A stretch of DNA of 64,000 bases, from NCBI GenBank assembly GCA_023807065.1, contig JAJJLU010003474.1, positions 23,784 to 87,783 on the forward strand, read 5' to 3'. Positions 22,101 to 31,259 of the stretch are shown piece by piece (positions within the stretch are counted from its first letter, which is position 1; each line of letters begins with the position of its first letter). The notes under the pieces were generated by a model, which worked only from the letters and a program-made list of their open reading frames with translations, searched no databases and was not told the origin of the DNA. Source of the stretch: Isotricha intestinalis. Its lineage: Eukaryota; Ciliophora; Litostomatea; Vestibuliferida; Isotrichidae. The position numbers and the translations under genes are program-made.

Positions 22101-22171
22101 AATGGAAGAGTATTTGGATTTTCTTCATTATTAAAAGTTATTTTGTTATTATTTAACAAATTTTGTTCCAT
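16196..22171 (-). CDS. XMAP215/Dis1/ch-TOG family microtubule polymerase with about five TOG domains
   Basis: 1991 residues in one exon. TOG domains are recognisable as arrays of HEAT helices, each opening with the typical Trp loop: about residues 25-220 (KKWDEKCDYINNL), 555-750 (NKWDEKKKAFIKL), 810-1020 (GKWNDKKEGIELI), 1210-1425, and 1570-1810. The last two lack the opening Trp, as TOG4 and TOG5 often do. Acidic and Asn/Ser-rich linkers separate them, with basic patches at about 1080-1190 (RKKSILRENNSKSPNKK) that would bind the microtubule lattice. Known family members add tubulin dimers at plus ends and act at spindles and basal bodies. Five TOGs match animal and plant members, and yeast has two. 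Position: a long intergenic region separates it from the broken transporter on its 5' side. Confidence 0.9.
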   Translation of the reverse strand: MEQNLLNNNKITFNNEENPNTLPLSEEEFNKIQNKKWDEKCDYINNLIEFISTHNSIEIDYNLLSLYIKYFLSFPNLKVNSTCLDFLISLTPILNTNENYKILISDILPSIVEKFKEKKERLNDQINILLTIILKNTLDLTLFLNSIKSFINDKSIIYKNSIAEFIFINLRKTYYYDLEKATNIIIEIFGTCIQESNIELKNCSMSSLSLLRKRVGRKRFDLCEERKKINDDLLFEIEQVMENINYDRKYDEGRPELEDENEEYEFEEIEEEIEEEVEESISHKNSIRKSIKKSLAKQNNENDKNKNIINNNNNDNMSNISNLKSNFIKSMDSINSEIESTKNDNINKLNNDNRNEDFEDIIEDKPVPFIRYSIDKNEMGVIESKNNEIDKVNSENENNICNEQTKNIFNNNSIESKNSKKEENKNEIYEKKNSPHKDLQIKENKPEEENIINSNEKEKEIILKEDLIQTLKETEEEKPLELGAKIQEKKNENYLINNNNKNSSLNEFEKKLAEAIKNEEINQLNQYPKEENQIILPKKKKSQEEIEITEKIKNFILDNNLFILFDSNKWDEKKKAFIKLNEILTENFNSYSNENKEIIFNFIRLKLNNFKESNFNILKEAYSCFIILFSSNLEKKYVDILIKGIYEKLSDVKLKEIISKLIITLIETYGTKMILNQLLLLFDKKSKIILMKEYCILFDKIIEDYGTDNIDLKLIIDFCVNLANNSNPQARVASSQLICTLYKYIGNDIKILIKGIKESTLKNIEQEIEKIQVLDKKDIKPKKVIKIENNNNINKDLVPTVDISKQITNKLLKDIENGKWNDKKEGIELIQKIITNANNKILVNGLNNLFNLIKIKLGDGNKNLVRLIVQLLTQLIQAIGNPIKLYSKLLLLSLLSNLADKQLSLREDCQICIDKWINECGFETIANYIPQLLKTENFELRSELIQILKKHNNKITKDFSENFFKEIMNSYLLCLQDKSSSIRSSIEELIGESLKFIPCNLYYKEIKEFKPAIADSLTLIMDKICIEKGIENSLEENNNNIFSCQNINQSKSSSKSNNIIYNNNNKIIAKKLPPKMQMRKKSILRENNSKSPNKKTSVSMIMNKSQNDESNGNIKKISNIKSNSRINTNLRLENGSSILKKKIEKSPSKKKLGSSSVIIKTNRKLSNDQIKNTYDNKNIFLSHYKLNKGAKEKRIEIDKKNRFCLENLIFDYIHKLKEQFKYIFTQEQISKMYSDDIKTINLSLEKIKKALNDNNNQEKVIENLDLILKFCGWKLMQIQTPSLVKAFYELSEEIFKIYEMKNYTFETTESNIFLNIFCEKLTSPNNLFKDNASYYISIIANNIGKQKAFIQLLYICIPKNLKLKIEIIEQINILYSSGEIDNNYLSKAAKPIIKIYTEGDKYVRNRIIPLIKEIFKVIADDIWRYTGDLSEKERDNLYDQLGDECEEEDESENFNNDDFNDNNEKDLPTFKNNSSGVSNNDNLSYISSDKSNKFFGEKNENKNKKEVYSPIINNYNNKKELSTPTKIKEIKYENNSNSKNNNSSNKNTNAKNNEQIIFIYNNKTNKNECLSFDTLKNSLISLTIPSGDNITNIILTIHEIIFKNFEINKDILSKNGDLIFISFINSINKCFQLQPLPIKIIKYITNVLCKLSGIQELISKISFDIHKKLIGLVLSSVLYDNLNTLGEKNEGMIIWKTFNSIMLRIIDFCNPTDTISIFIEEEKINRISNQKLAEYSARCLVKITQNIKVIYQKMDIAKILRNIHEILIDYEKVQPDLLIKTQTDQMIIVSLRNLLNELVRTKKDDIIIDYNKGVENHNIKDKYIKKWIKNELDIINCSLPKSNSTNNNLRNLPIKVNQIPSINDFSDDDKKKLYIEEMLKNKLKEKKIQIDNLNKSPSPLRENIQIITSPDISKNEKLNALKEKMNNYNSLNSTGDQVKVNILSNNYCVTNNFINSNDNYNNNKLKSFNQIQKKWKDVLSRTKNGRKNEDN

Positions 22172-22681
22172 TATTTTATTCTTTAGAGAATTAAATAATT
22201 AAAGAATATTTAATTAATAAATAATTTTCACTACATTATTTTAAAATACTAACAATTCATCATATTTTAATTTTTTTTTTTAATTTTTTTATTCAAATAA
22301 TTTAAAGAAAATCTAAATTTTTTCTAAATTAATTACATTATGAATTAAATAATAAATTACTTTAAAAAACAAATTAATTACTATAAATAATTTCAATAGT
22401 TTTTAAAATATAATTATAATTGTCTCTAAATTCATGAAAAATATTGATTCAATTAAAATTATAATTAAAGTAATTAAAGCCACAAAAGAATAACTATAAA
22501 TATGAAATATATGTATAAAACCTAAAAATTATTTATTATAATAATAAAATGAAAAATTCATTGAAATGTGATTTATCTAATAAATAATAAAGAAATAAAA
22601 ATGAATTAAATATTTATGATATATAAATCTTTGACAATATTAAAAAAAAAAAGAAAATAAATAAATTTTTCGTATTAAAAA
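22172..22681. other. Intergenic between divergent genes
   Basis: 510 bases holding the 5' regions of the TOG gene and the broken MFS gene. A/T-rich, no frame or RNA gene recognised; presumably both promoters. Confidence 0.55.
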
Positions 22682-24048
22682 ATGAATAATGTTCAAACTT
22701 CAGATGAATCATTAATTCAATTAGAAAACAAAAAGAGATGGGGATTATTTTTAATACATTTTTTTGAAGGAATATTATCAAGTTGTGACGGAGGAATAAT
22801 ACCTCAAGCTACAAAAGAAATGACAAAAAATTTTAAACTAGAAAATCAAAAAAAAAAAATTGGTTTATATGGTTGAATAGATTATATAGGAAGAGTGTTT
22901 GGAGCATTATTTTTTACATTTACAATAAATAAAATAAGTAGAAAAATATTATTAATATCGACATTAATTTTCAAAGCATTAACATTATATTATTCATTAA
23001 TAGACAACACTAAATTTTATCCAAATTTAATAGTAAGATGTTTATCAGGAATTTCTCAAGTTTTTTACACAACATATTTACCTGTTTGGACAGATCAATT
23101 TATACATAAAGAAAAAAGAGCGTTTTCATTTCTGCAATCAATTAGGAAATCCTTTAGGAATTATTTTAGGATTTGGGATTTCTACTTTAATAAAACCTAA
23201 TAAATGGTATATTTCTTATTCTATTGAAGCTACATTCTTAATAATACTTGCTTTTCTTTCCTTATTTTTCCCTCGATTATATTATACTAAAAAACTAATT
23301 CTTAATGATGATGGTTTATCTGCAAAATTAATTTATAGTAATAATGAAGAAAACCCGTCTTTATGTAATAATTTAGGTAAAATATTATGTAATGTAATAT
23401 TTACATTTACTACTATTTCTTTTGTTCTATTGCTTTTTTGGAATGTGAGTTATTCAATATTGGGGAGCAGAATATATAAAAAATGTATTGAATTTATCAA
23501 ATCCACACAGTGTTTTATTTAGTTTTAGTATTTTATGTTTTACTGGACCAACATTAGGAGTTTTTATAGGAGGGATTTTATGCTCAAAATTAGGAGGATA
23601 TACTAATAAAAAAAGTATAATCATGTGTTTTATTTTTTGCTTAATTTCATCAATTTTTTCATTATTTATTGGTTATGCTGATAAAGGATTTTTCTTTATA
23701 TATTGTTGGATTTATTTCTTTTTCATTGGGGCTATTATTCCTGCAGGAAGTAGTATTATTATTGTAAGTTTACCTGAAAATTTAAGAGGTAATGGATTTT
23801 CAATTATAAATATATTACTTAATTTATTAGGAAATTTCCCAGTTAGTTTTGCTTATTCTTTTTTATTAGATATTTTCAATAAAAAGATTAAAGATGATAA
23901 TGGTCATAGACCTGCCATGAAAACTATAATGTATTATAATTTGGTTGGACTGTTTTGTATTTTTATTTCTATGATTTATAAATTGATGCAAAATAATAAA
24001 AAAGAAGATGATGAATCTATTAATGTTATTGAAACTAATTATTCTTAA
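22682..24048 (+). pseudogene. Broken major-facilitator transporter (sugar-transporter/Spinster-like)
   Basis: The fragments 22682-22876, 22895-about 23145, about 23140-23440 and about 23460-24048 are consecutive pieces of one 12-helix MFS protein. A TGA at 22874 interrupts the first frame, which then continues in the same frame (DYIGRVFGALFF). Near 23140 the frame shifts within a segment that should read QLGNPLGIILGFG, and near 23440 it shifts again before IQYWGAEYIKNVL, with another TGA close by. The last part is intact, with MFS helices and the loop LPENLRGNGFSI, and ends in TAA. No GT..AG intron repairs the breaks. Two frameshifts plus a stop point to a pseudogene. Reading errors in the assembly are the main alternative, since the remaining protein is well conserved. 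Confidence 0.75.
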
Positions 24049-24403
24049 ATATATATCATTTCTTTTATTATAGTTTTGTTTTTTTATTTAATTTTAGTAT
24101 TATATTTGAAATACAATTTTATAAAAATTTCAAATATATTATTTTTTTTTATCATATATTATCAAAAAACTTTTTTCAAAAAACAAATTTTCTATATCTT
24201 ATTGAATACTTAAAAGATTTTTTATTTACTACATAAATAATTTTTAATATACATTTTATATTGTAAAAACCCTCAATTTAATAAAATATTTGTATATAAA
24301 AAAATTATAAATTATGATGTTCAAAAATAAGTTTTCTCACTTCCATTATGATTTTTATCATAAGATAATTTAGAATATTTAATTCATAATTAAAAAAAAT
24401 TAA
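24049..24403. other. Intergenic, nothing recognised
   Basis: 355 bases between the MFS pseudogene and the next plus-strand gene. A/T-rich with T homopolymers; no frame or repeat worth naming. Confidence 0.6.
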
Positions 24404-25591
24404 ATGTCTCAAAAAAAAACCCAAAAATCAACAAATGAAGAAAATACTAAAAAACCAGAAGATCAAATGATAAATCAAAAATTAAACAAACATTTACCTT
24501 CTTTTACAGAAATATTATTAGAAAACAAGAAGAATTTATATAAATCTAACGACTCTGAAAAAAAGAAGGAAAAGAAAGAAAATAAATATTATTCATCATT
24601 AAAAAAAAAAAAAAGTATCACACCAGAAAATCCAAGAAGATTTTCAGCAACAATAAGAGAATTAGATTTGAATTCATATAGAGCATATAAAATGTCAATT
24701 GATGAGCAAAAAAATAATATATTAAAAATAAATAATAAATCAACAAGTGAAATATTAAATAATCAACATAATATAATGAAAGTACCATTTGGTTTAAAAT
24801 CAAAAAGATTTGATTGGCAAACTGATATAGAAAGAAATTATTTAGATGAATTAAATGGTAATAATAAAAATTATAATAAAAGAAAAAATACTCTTAATTG
24901 GGAAGAGTTTTTAAATAAGAAGGAAATAAATGATAAAACAAATAATATTAATAAAAATAATTATGCTCATATTTATTCAACTATTTTAAATTTAAATTCA
25001 AAAAGAACAATTCAACCTCAAAGAGATATTATTCCAGAAATAAAAAAAAAAGCAAGTAAAAAATTTATTAATAGAAGTTCTTCTACTGGATCTATAATAA
25101 GTTTGTTTAATAGAACTCCAAATATTAAAAATATTCCTATTAATGAAAATATTACTAAAGGTAATAATTTATTTAGTGATGAATTTTTTAATGGTTTTTT
25201 TTTTAAAAAATCTAAAAGAAGTGTTGATTTAGATAAATTTAAAAAAAATGGATATGCTGGTTTAACTAAAGAAAAAAAAAGTGATGATTCTTTTTTATAT
25301 AAAAACAATAATAATAATAATTTTTATCATTATGGTTTTAAAGAAAGAATTAAAAGAGAAAAAAATGATTTAATGTATAAAAAAAATTCTAGGAATATAA
25401 ATTTTGATTTATATAATAATAATGATAATATTATTCATTTTACTAATGAATTAAAACATTCTCAATTAATGAGAATTAAAAATAATATTAGTGATATATT
25501 TTTTATTAAAGGAGGGAAAGAAAAAATTTTTCAAAATTTTAAAAAAAATCAATTAACTTATACTTTTGATTATTCACAAAATCAATTTTGA
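24404..25591 (+). CDS. Basic hypothetical protein, 395 residues, TGA stop
   Basis: A plus-strand frame from ATG to TGA. Composition is dominated by Lys, Asn and Ser, without hydrophobic segments, so a soluble and partly disordered protein is expected. More ordered motifs occur at about residues 78-100 (ENPRRFSATIRELDLNSYRA) and 127-150 (PFGLKSKRFDWQTDIERNYL). I recognise no domain. Small basic proteins of this type are frequent among ciliate axonemal inner proteins, but there is no direct evidence. It is one of only two genes here that end in TGA. If TGA were sense, the frame would run on about 25 codons. Confidence 0.65.
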   Translation: MSQKKTQKSTNEENTKKPEDQMINQKLNKHLPSFTEILLENKKNLYKSNDSEKKKEKKENKYYSSLKKKKSITPENPRRFSATIRELDLNSYRAYKMSIDEQKNNILKINNKSTSEILNNQHNIMKVPFGLKSKRFDWQTDIERNYLDELNGNNKNYNKRKNTLNWEEFLNKKEINDKTNNINKNNYAHIYSTILNLNSKRTIQPQRDIIPEIKKKASKKFINRSSSTGSIISLFNRTPNIKNIPINENITKGNNLFSDEFFNGFFFKKSKRSVDLDKFKKNGYAGLTKEKKSDDSFLYKNNNNNNFYHYGFKERIKREKNDLMYKKNSRNINFDLYNNNDNIIHFTNELKHSQLMRIKNNISDIFFIKGGKEKIFQNFKKNQLTYTFDYSQNQF

Positions 25592-25697
25592 TTTTTTTTC
25601 CATATAATATTAACAGAATGTCTAAATAAAATAAATAAATTGTTTTCTTTATTATAAATAAATAAAAACAATATATTTAAATATTAAAATTAATTAT

Positions 25698-27716
25698 TTA
25701 TTTATTTTTCATTAATTCTTGTTTTACTCCCATAATATTATTTTTAATAGTTTTTAACTCAGAAAGCATTTGTTTTTTAATATTAGAAATATTTTCCACA
25801 ACATCTATTTCTTCTTTTATTTTATCAAAACTTTGACCTATTGAATTAAAAATTTGATTTATTTTTTCTAAAACAATTTGATAATTATCTTTTGACATTT
25901 TTCTACTTACTTTTCTAGTAAATATTTTAGATGATTCATTTGAAGAAGAAGAATAACTTTTTTCATCTTCTTTTTCTAAAATTGAACCTCCAAAAGAATA
26001 ATTTTTTAAACTTCTTCCTATTGTTTGTTTTTTATGAGAATAACTAAAATTTTGAAATTCATCTCTTTTTATATTTAATGACATTGCTTTGTTTTTGTTT
26101 GTTAATAATCTTTTTGAAATTAAAGATCTAAAAGATTTTGTTTTTGAGACAGAAGGAGTTTTTATAATTTGAAGATTTTGATAAGATTTACTTATACTCA
26201 CTCTTCTTTTTTTATTATTTTTTAACTCTTCTTTTTTATTATTTTCTATTTTTTCTTCTTTTTCCCTTTCAAAACCGTTATGGATTATTTCAATAAATAT
26301 ATTTAAAATAACCATAATTTCTAAAGAAATAAAAGTTAAACCATAAATAAAACCTGAAACACTTATAAAATAATTTCTATTATTATATAAATCAGTTAAA
26401 ATTAATGCAATATCATCTCCAAACATTAAACTTAATAAAGTTCTAATTGTTACTGTAAGATTTCTAAAATATTTACTTTCCCAAAAAACACAAACTCCAA
26501 AAAATAAAAATGATAACCATATAGGAAAAACTCCAATTAAATAATTTATAATAATTGGAACAGTTTTTATTATTATTTCATATATTGTATTAAAAGATTT
26601 AATTTGAACAATATATCTTGTCATATTGAAACAAGCAAAAAAAACTCCAATTCCAATAATATATATATAATTTGGATTATTTGATAAAATATACATAAAT
26701 GAACCTAATATTTGGAAAATATTTCCAATTAAACAAATTAAAGACCATTGTAAATATGAATATATGTAATATGGATTTGATTTTTTTTTAATATTATTAT
26801 TATTTTTTTCTTCTTCTTTTTCAGTTTCATCACTTTCTTCATTTTTATCAAATAATGGATTATAATAAATTGAACTTTCATTTAATATATTATGTATTTT
26901 AAATGGATTTATTAATTTATTTTTATCAGAAATTAATGAAGATTGTTCAGAATGATATAATTTTGATAAAACAAATTTTTCACTAATTTTTGATATATGT
27001 TTCCAAGTATTCATTAATGAGATAATTGATAGAAATAATACACAATAATGAATGAAGTTATTATAAAATTTTTCCATTAATGTTTTATGAATTTTATATT
27101 TTTTAACATATGCTTCATTTTTCAAAGAAACTTCAATTTGACCTCTTGATGATAAATCATATTTTGTACAAATATTTATTATATATTCTATTTTTTCTAT
27201 TTCCATTGATATAGTATAATTTACTGTGAAAAATTTAACATCCATTAATTTTTTTTTTAATTCTTTATTATCAAACTCTATAAAATCTTTTACTAACATT
27301 GTTTTATTTTCATGTAAATGTTTTGAAAAAAATAAATATACAAATTGAATTATTGGTTCTTTATCATTTTTTATTTTTTTCGGTAAAAAAAATTTGTCAA
27401 TATTATAATAATTATCAATAGATTGTTTAATATGATATCTTAATTCATTAGGTGTAAAAATATGAATTAATTTTTTATTATTATCATGTAAAAACAATTC
27501 ATTTATAGTTTTATCGAATGAATTTATTGTTTTTAAGTTATAAATGTTTTCATCAGGATTTCCATTTGTTATTGATATACTTTGAAGAATTGAAAATAAT
27601 AATAGAAATATATGAACTAAAAAAATATATGGAAATATTCCATAATTTATTAACTTTGTAATAGGACCATATTTATATTGTTCAAAAAATTTTATTCTTT
27701 TTGGACCTTCATTCAT
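25698..27716 (-). CDS. TRPML (mucolipin)-like cation channel
   Basis: 672 residues. A first membrane helix at about 25-48 is followed by a luminal domain of about 160 residues, then a cluster of helices from about 215 to 485, the layout of mucolipin/polycystin-2 channels (TM1, polycystin-mucolipin domain, TM2-6). The pore helix and filter read LLSLMFGDD with Gly433-Asp434-Asp435, equal to the NGDD filter of animal TRPML except for Phe at the Asn position. The S4-S5 region (TRYIVQIKSFNTIYEIIIKT) also fits. The C-terminal tail is basic and Ser-rich (RRVSISKSYQNL, KSFRSLISKRL), with a final coiled coil (about 610-672). Family members release Ca2+ and other cations from endolysosomes. This is the second endolysosomal candidate here besides the Rab32-like GTPase. 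Confidence 0.85.
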   Translation of the reverse strand: MNEGPKRIKFFEQYKYGPITKLINYGIFPYIFLVHIFLLLFSILQSISITNGNPDENIYNLKTINSFDKTINELFLHDNNKKLIHIFTPNELRYHIKQSIDNYYNIDKFFLPKKIKNDKEPIIQFVYLFFSKHLHENKTMLVKDFIEFDNKELKKKLMDVKFFTVNYTISMEIEKIEYIINICTKYDLSSRGQIEVSLKNEAYVKKYKIHKTLMEKFYNNFIHYCVLFLSIISLMNTWKHISKISEKFVLSKLYHSEQSSLISDKNKLINPFKIHNILNESSIYYNPLFDKNEESDETEKEEEKNNNNIKKKSNPYYIYSYLQWSLICLIGNIFQILGSFMYILSNNPNYIYIIGIGVFFACFNMTRYIVQIKSFNTIYEIIIKTVPIIINYLIGVFPIWLSFLFFGVCVFWESKYFRNLTVTIRTLLSLMFGDDIALILTDLYNNRNYFISVSGFIYGLTFISLEIMVILNIFIEIIHNGFEREKEEKIENNKKEELKNNKKRRVSISKSYQNLQIIKTPSVSKTKSFRSLISKRLLTNKNKAMSLNIKRDEFQNFSYSHKKQTIGRSLKNYSFGGSILEKEDEKSYSSSSNESSKIFTRKVSRKMSKDNYQIVLEKINQIFNSIGQSFDKIKEEIDVVENISNIKKQMLSELKTIKNNIMGVKQELMKNK

Positions 27717-28198
27717 ATTTTTTATTATTATTTAAATTATATAATTTATTTTAAAAAGTTAGGATAATATTTTTTGGTTTGTGTCTTTGAAAAAATAAAA
27801 TAAAATAATTAATTTCAAATTGCATATGAGTAATAATAAATTTATCATAAATAACTTTATCTGATAATGGAATGAAAGTAAGTAATGATAATAATTTTGG
27901 TGATTTAATTAATCAAAATATTAATCAAGTTTTAAAATATAAAAGGAAGAAAATAAAGTTAAAGTCATTGAAAAATTAAGAAAATAAAATAAAAAATTAA
28001 AATGATAAATAATAAAATATCACACACCAAAACTCAAAATTTATTTAAAATAAATTAAAATAAATACTAAAATATTTATAAATACTATATTTATTATAAA
28101 CATAAAAGAAATATAAAATAGTATCTAAATAACCTATTATTTACATAAAAAATAATTTTTTTATTATAATCCAATTATAACTTAAATCATAAAAAGTA
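27717..28198. other. Intergenic with a faint coding-like stretch
   Basis: 480 bases between two minus-strand genes. On the plus strand about 27860-27980 translates to a short coding-like segment (NNFGDLINQNINQVLKYKR) that then breaks. It may be a gene relic. The rest is A/T-rich with nothing recognised. Confidence 0.35.
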
Positions 28199-29002
28199 TT
28201 ATATTTTTACAATATCCTTCCCAAAAAGTAAATAATAACAATATAAACCATTATCAATTTTTCCTATATTAATTCCAATATATTGCGAATTTTTATTAAA
28301 AATATTATTTCTTCTATGAAACATAGAATTTGTATCATCAACAATTTGAAGAATTACTGATAATTCTGTATTAGAATTCATAATATCATAATGAAAATTT
28401 ACAATTTCTATATTTTTTTCAAATAAATGTTCTTTTAAACTTTGTAAAGTTGTTGTTAAATAACTTTCTTTTATATATTCATTATATTGAGAATCAATTA
28501 AATATTTATTTGATAATTCAGGAAAAGGAAAAGTTAATTCATTTCTTAAATTTAAAGGTGTTAAAGGCCTTTTTTTTGATATTATATTTTTACATGATTC
28601 AAAAGCATTATAACCTTTATTTAATTTTATTCTATTATTTTTATCAACTTGAATAAAAGAATCTTTTTGTTTTGTTGTTATAAAAGGATAATATTTATTA
28701 ATTTTTTTTTCTATGATTTGAGGATTTAATCTTATTAAATTAATTTCTTTAAACATTGATTCTCTCATTGTTTCTAAATAATTTATATCTTCTGTTTTTA
28801 AAATATTAATTGTTGATATTATTTGATTAGAAGAAACTGCTGAGTCTGAAGTTGGCTTTTTATCATTCAATTTTAACCCTTTATTTATAGATTTTTGGTT
28901 TAATGAAAATAAATAATTTAAATTTCTTTTAGAGATATTTTCATATAATGGTAAATTATCTATTTTAATTTCTAATTTATTTGAACATACTTGACAACCC
29001 AT
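28199..29002 (-). CDS. CAP (SCP/GAPR-1-like) domain protein with N-terminal acylation signal
   Basis: 267 residues on the minus strand. The protein begins MGCQVCSNK: Gly2 followed by Cys3 is a myristoylation plus palmitoylation signal, so it probably sits on the cytosolic face of a membrane. The CAP domain spans about 75-267: an N-terminal helix with NLIRLNPQIIEKKI (the usual N-x-x-R-x-x-P), a central segment KRPLTPLNLRNEL, and a C-terminal motif DDTNSMFHRRNNIFNKNSQY leading into IGINIG, which corresponds to the family's DDG...RGHR.NI....YVGIA. Animal GAPR-1/GLIPR2 is also a myristoylated cytosolic CAP protein tied to Golgi and autophagy. The catalytic-looking His/Glu pairs of secreted CAPs are not all evident. 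Function unknown. Confidence 0.8.
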   Translation of the reverse strand: MGCQVCSNKLEIKIDNLPLYENISKRNLNYLFSLNQKSINKGLKLNDKKPTSDSAVSSNQIISTINILKTEDINYLETMRESMFKEINLIRLNPQIIEKKINKYYPFITTKQKDSFIQVDKNNRIKLNKGYNAFESCKNIISKKRPLTPLNLRNELTFPFPELSNKYLIDSQYNEYIKESYLTTTLQSLKEHLFEKNIEIVNFHYDIMNSNTELSVILQIVDDTNSMFHRRNNIFNKNSQYIGINIGKIDNGLYCYYLLFGKDIVKI

Positions 29003-29218
29003 AGATAATAAATTATTTTTTCATTTATTTTCAAAAATTAACTTATATTTTTTAAATATTTAATCTAATTTTTCATTTGTTTAATTTTTTAAAAATGCTC
29101 TAATAATATATAGAATAAATCTTCATTGTTTATTGAAGATACAAATAAGAAATATTAAATAATTTTTGATTTTAAAATAATAATTAAATTTAAAAAAAAT
29201 AAAAGTTTGGATAAAAAG

Positions 29219-31255
29219 ACTTAATGATATATATAAATTTAAATTTTTATTATTAGATATTTCTCTTTTTCCAAAAGTTGTTGTGCGATTAACCTAAATT
29301 CTTAGAAAAGGTTAGTTACTTTCTTTATTAAAATAAAAAAGAATTTCAATAAAAAGTATTTTTAAAAGATAATAAAAGAATGACTAATAATTTTAGATAT
29401 TATAGTCTATACTTTGTTTTTGGAAATCCCAAATATTTTTTATTCAATTATTTAATTAGGAGTTTACCTAATGTTAATAAAATAATCAGCTGTTCTTTTA
29501 TCAATATTAGATAAGGATGAAAAAGAATATTTATTAGTTTTATGTTCTTTAACAAATTATATGAATGAATAAAAAAAATTCCTTGTTTCCAATTTCCTTT
29601 TAATAAAGGAATTAATGATGAATTAAATATATACTCATAAATGAAAAAATCATAAAATCATATTATAAATAAATAGGTTCATAATCATAAGGATTTAATA
29701 TATATTTTGAATGCTTTAATAAATATTTCATTATAACATGATAAAATAATAAATTTAACATTTTATGAAAATTTTCTCATTTTTTTTATTAATATTTTAT
29801 TTTTTTATTTTTTAATTACTTGTTTTTAATATTATGAACATTCTTATGTTATTATTCAATTTTTAACAATTAGAAAATTAAATTTAAAATGAATTTAAAT
29901 GAAATTAAATTGAATTTATTCATTTAAGAAGAATTATTTATATTCTAAACAAACAGTGAAAATAAAAAAATTTCTTTTCATAAACAAAAATGTATTATTA
30001 AAATTAAATAAATAAATTTGTAAATAATGTCAATTGAATATTTAAATAGAAGAAAATTGTAATAATATTTTATAAATAATAATTTAAATATTGAAGGATT
30101 AAGTTTTCTAGAAAGTTCATGGAATTAGTGGAAAATAATGAATCAGAATTGAAAAATCAGATTTATCAATATTTTTAATTAAAAGAATAAGAAGAAGTTA
30201 AATTTCCTGCGATAAAAATTTTAAATCCTTTATTAAATTCATATATTAATAATCATAGGATTTTATTAAATGATTTATGTATTATGAATCATTTCAAATC
30301 AAATTTAAAGAATAATAAAGAAGTAAAAGTTAAATGTTAGTGAAAAATATTATTCATCAATCAGTTAAATAATAATAATATTGATATTTTAGAAAAAATT
30401 AAGCAAATAAAAATCTCTTAATCGTTCTTTAATGATAATAAAAAAAATGAGAAAGAAAATATTAAATCAAGAAACAGAAAAAATGAGCATAAAGAAATAA
30501 AATAGTAAAGAAATAAATTTAGATTCAAAAAAACAAATTTTTAAAAAGTTTTTAAAAGAAAAAAATATTGAAAATCAAATTAGCATTGAAGATAAATAAA
30601 ATAAAATAATATTTAAAAAAATAATGATATTATGAATTTTCAATGTTTAAAAGTAAAAAATAATGAAAAAAAAAAACAAAAATATAAATGAATCTAATAA
30701 TTATGATATTTTAATAAAATTAATAATTAAGAAAGAAAAAAAATTAGATTTTAAATTAAAAAAAGAAATCATTGTTTTTATTAATAGAAAAAAAAGAAGA
30801 AAATGTATTCAAAAATTAGATAAAAATATTATTATTGATAATCAGGATAAAAATAAGATGAATAAAAAAAAGGATATGAACTTATTAATATTTCAAAATT
30901 TAACATTTCAAATAATGAAGTAAAAATTTTTATTAAAACCATCAGATGGAAGTTTATGAATTTAAAAGTAAATTACCATCAAATAATTCAATTTATTTTT
31001 TTAAAAGAATAATATAGAAAATAAATAAATTTAAGAATTTATAAATTATTTGTGATACTTAAAAATTTTGCTCAGAAACAATTATCAAACCCAAAAAAAA
31101 AATTCAAGGAAAATATTGAAATTAAAATTAGAAATCAAAATTAAACTTTTATGTTAATAATTCATATATATTATTAAAGATATTTTCTATTATAATTAAC
31201 AATAAAACCAATTGAATTATTTAAATAATTCAATAAAATTCAAAAATAGTTAGTG
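29219..31255 (+). pseudogene. Decayed protein-coding region, several fragments, stops at apparent Gln positions
   Basis: About 2 kb without an intact gene but with long coding-like stretches on the plus strand. Examples are 29480-29640 (SILDKDEKEYLLVLCSLTNY), 29670-29880 (DLIYILNALINIS), 29889-30130, 30130-30350 (KFPAIKILNPLLNSYINNHR), 30520-30923 (including an open 86-codon frame from 30663) and about 30930-31010 (SKLPSNNSIYFFKRI). They are separated by frame changes and by many TAA and TAG codons, often in places where Gln would fit, beside CAA and CAG codons that remain. The helical, Leu/Ile-rich character suggests a large alpha-helical protein, but no family is recognised. The simplest reading is a pseudogene that has lost Gln codons to stops by C-to-T change and has gathered indels. 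The 3' end abuts the NBR1-like gene. Confidence 0.55.
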
Positions 31256-31259
31256 AATA

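Noticed and set aside
23120..23170. An intron repairing the first frameshift in the MFS gene
   Set aside because: No GT..AG pair of the 27-36 nt class restores the frame while keeping the conserved QLGNPLG segment.
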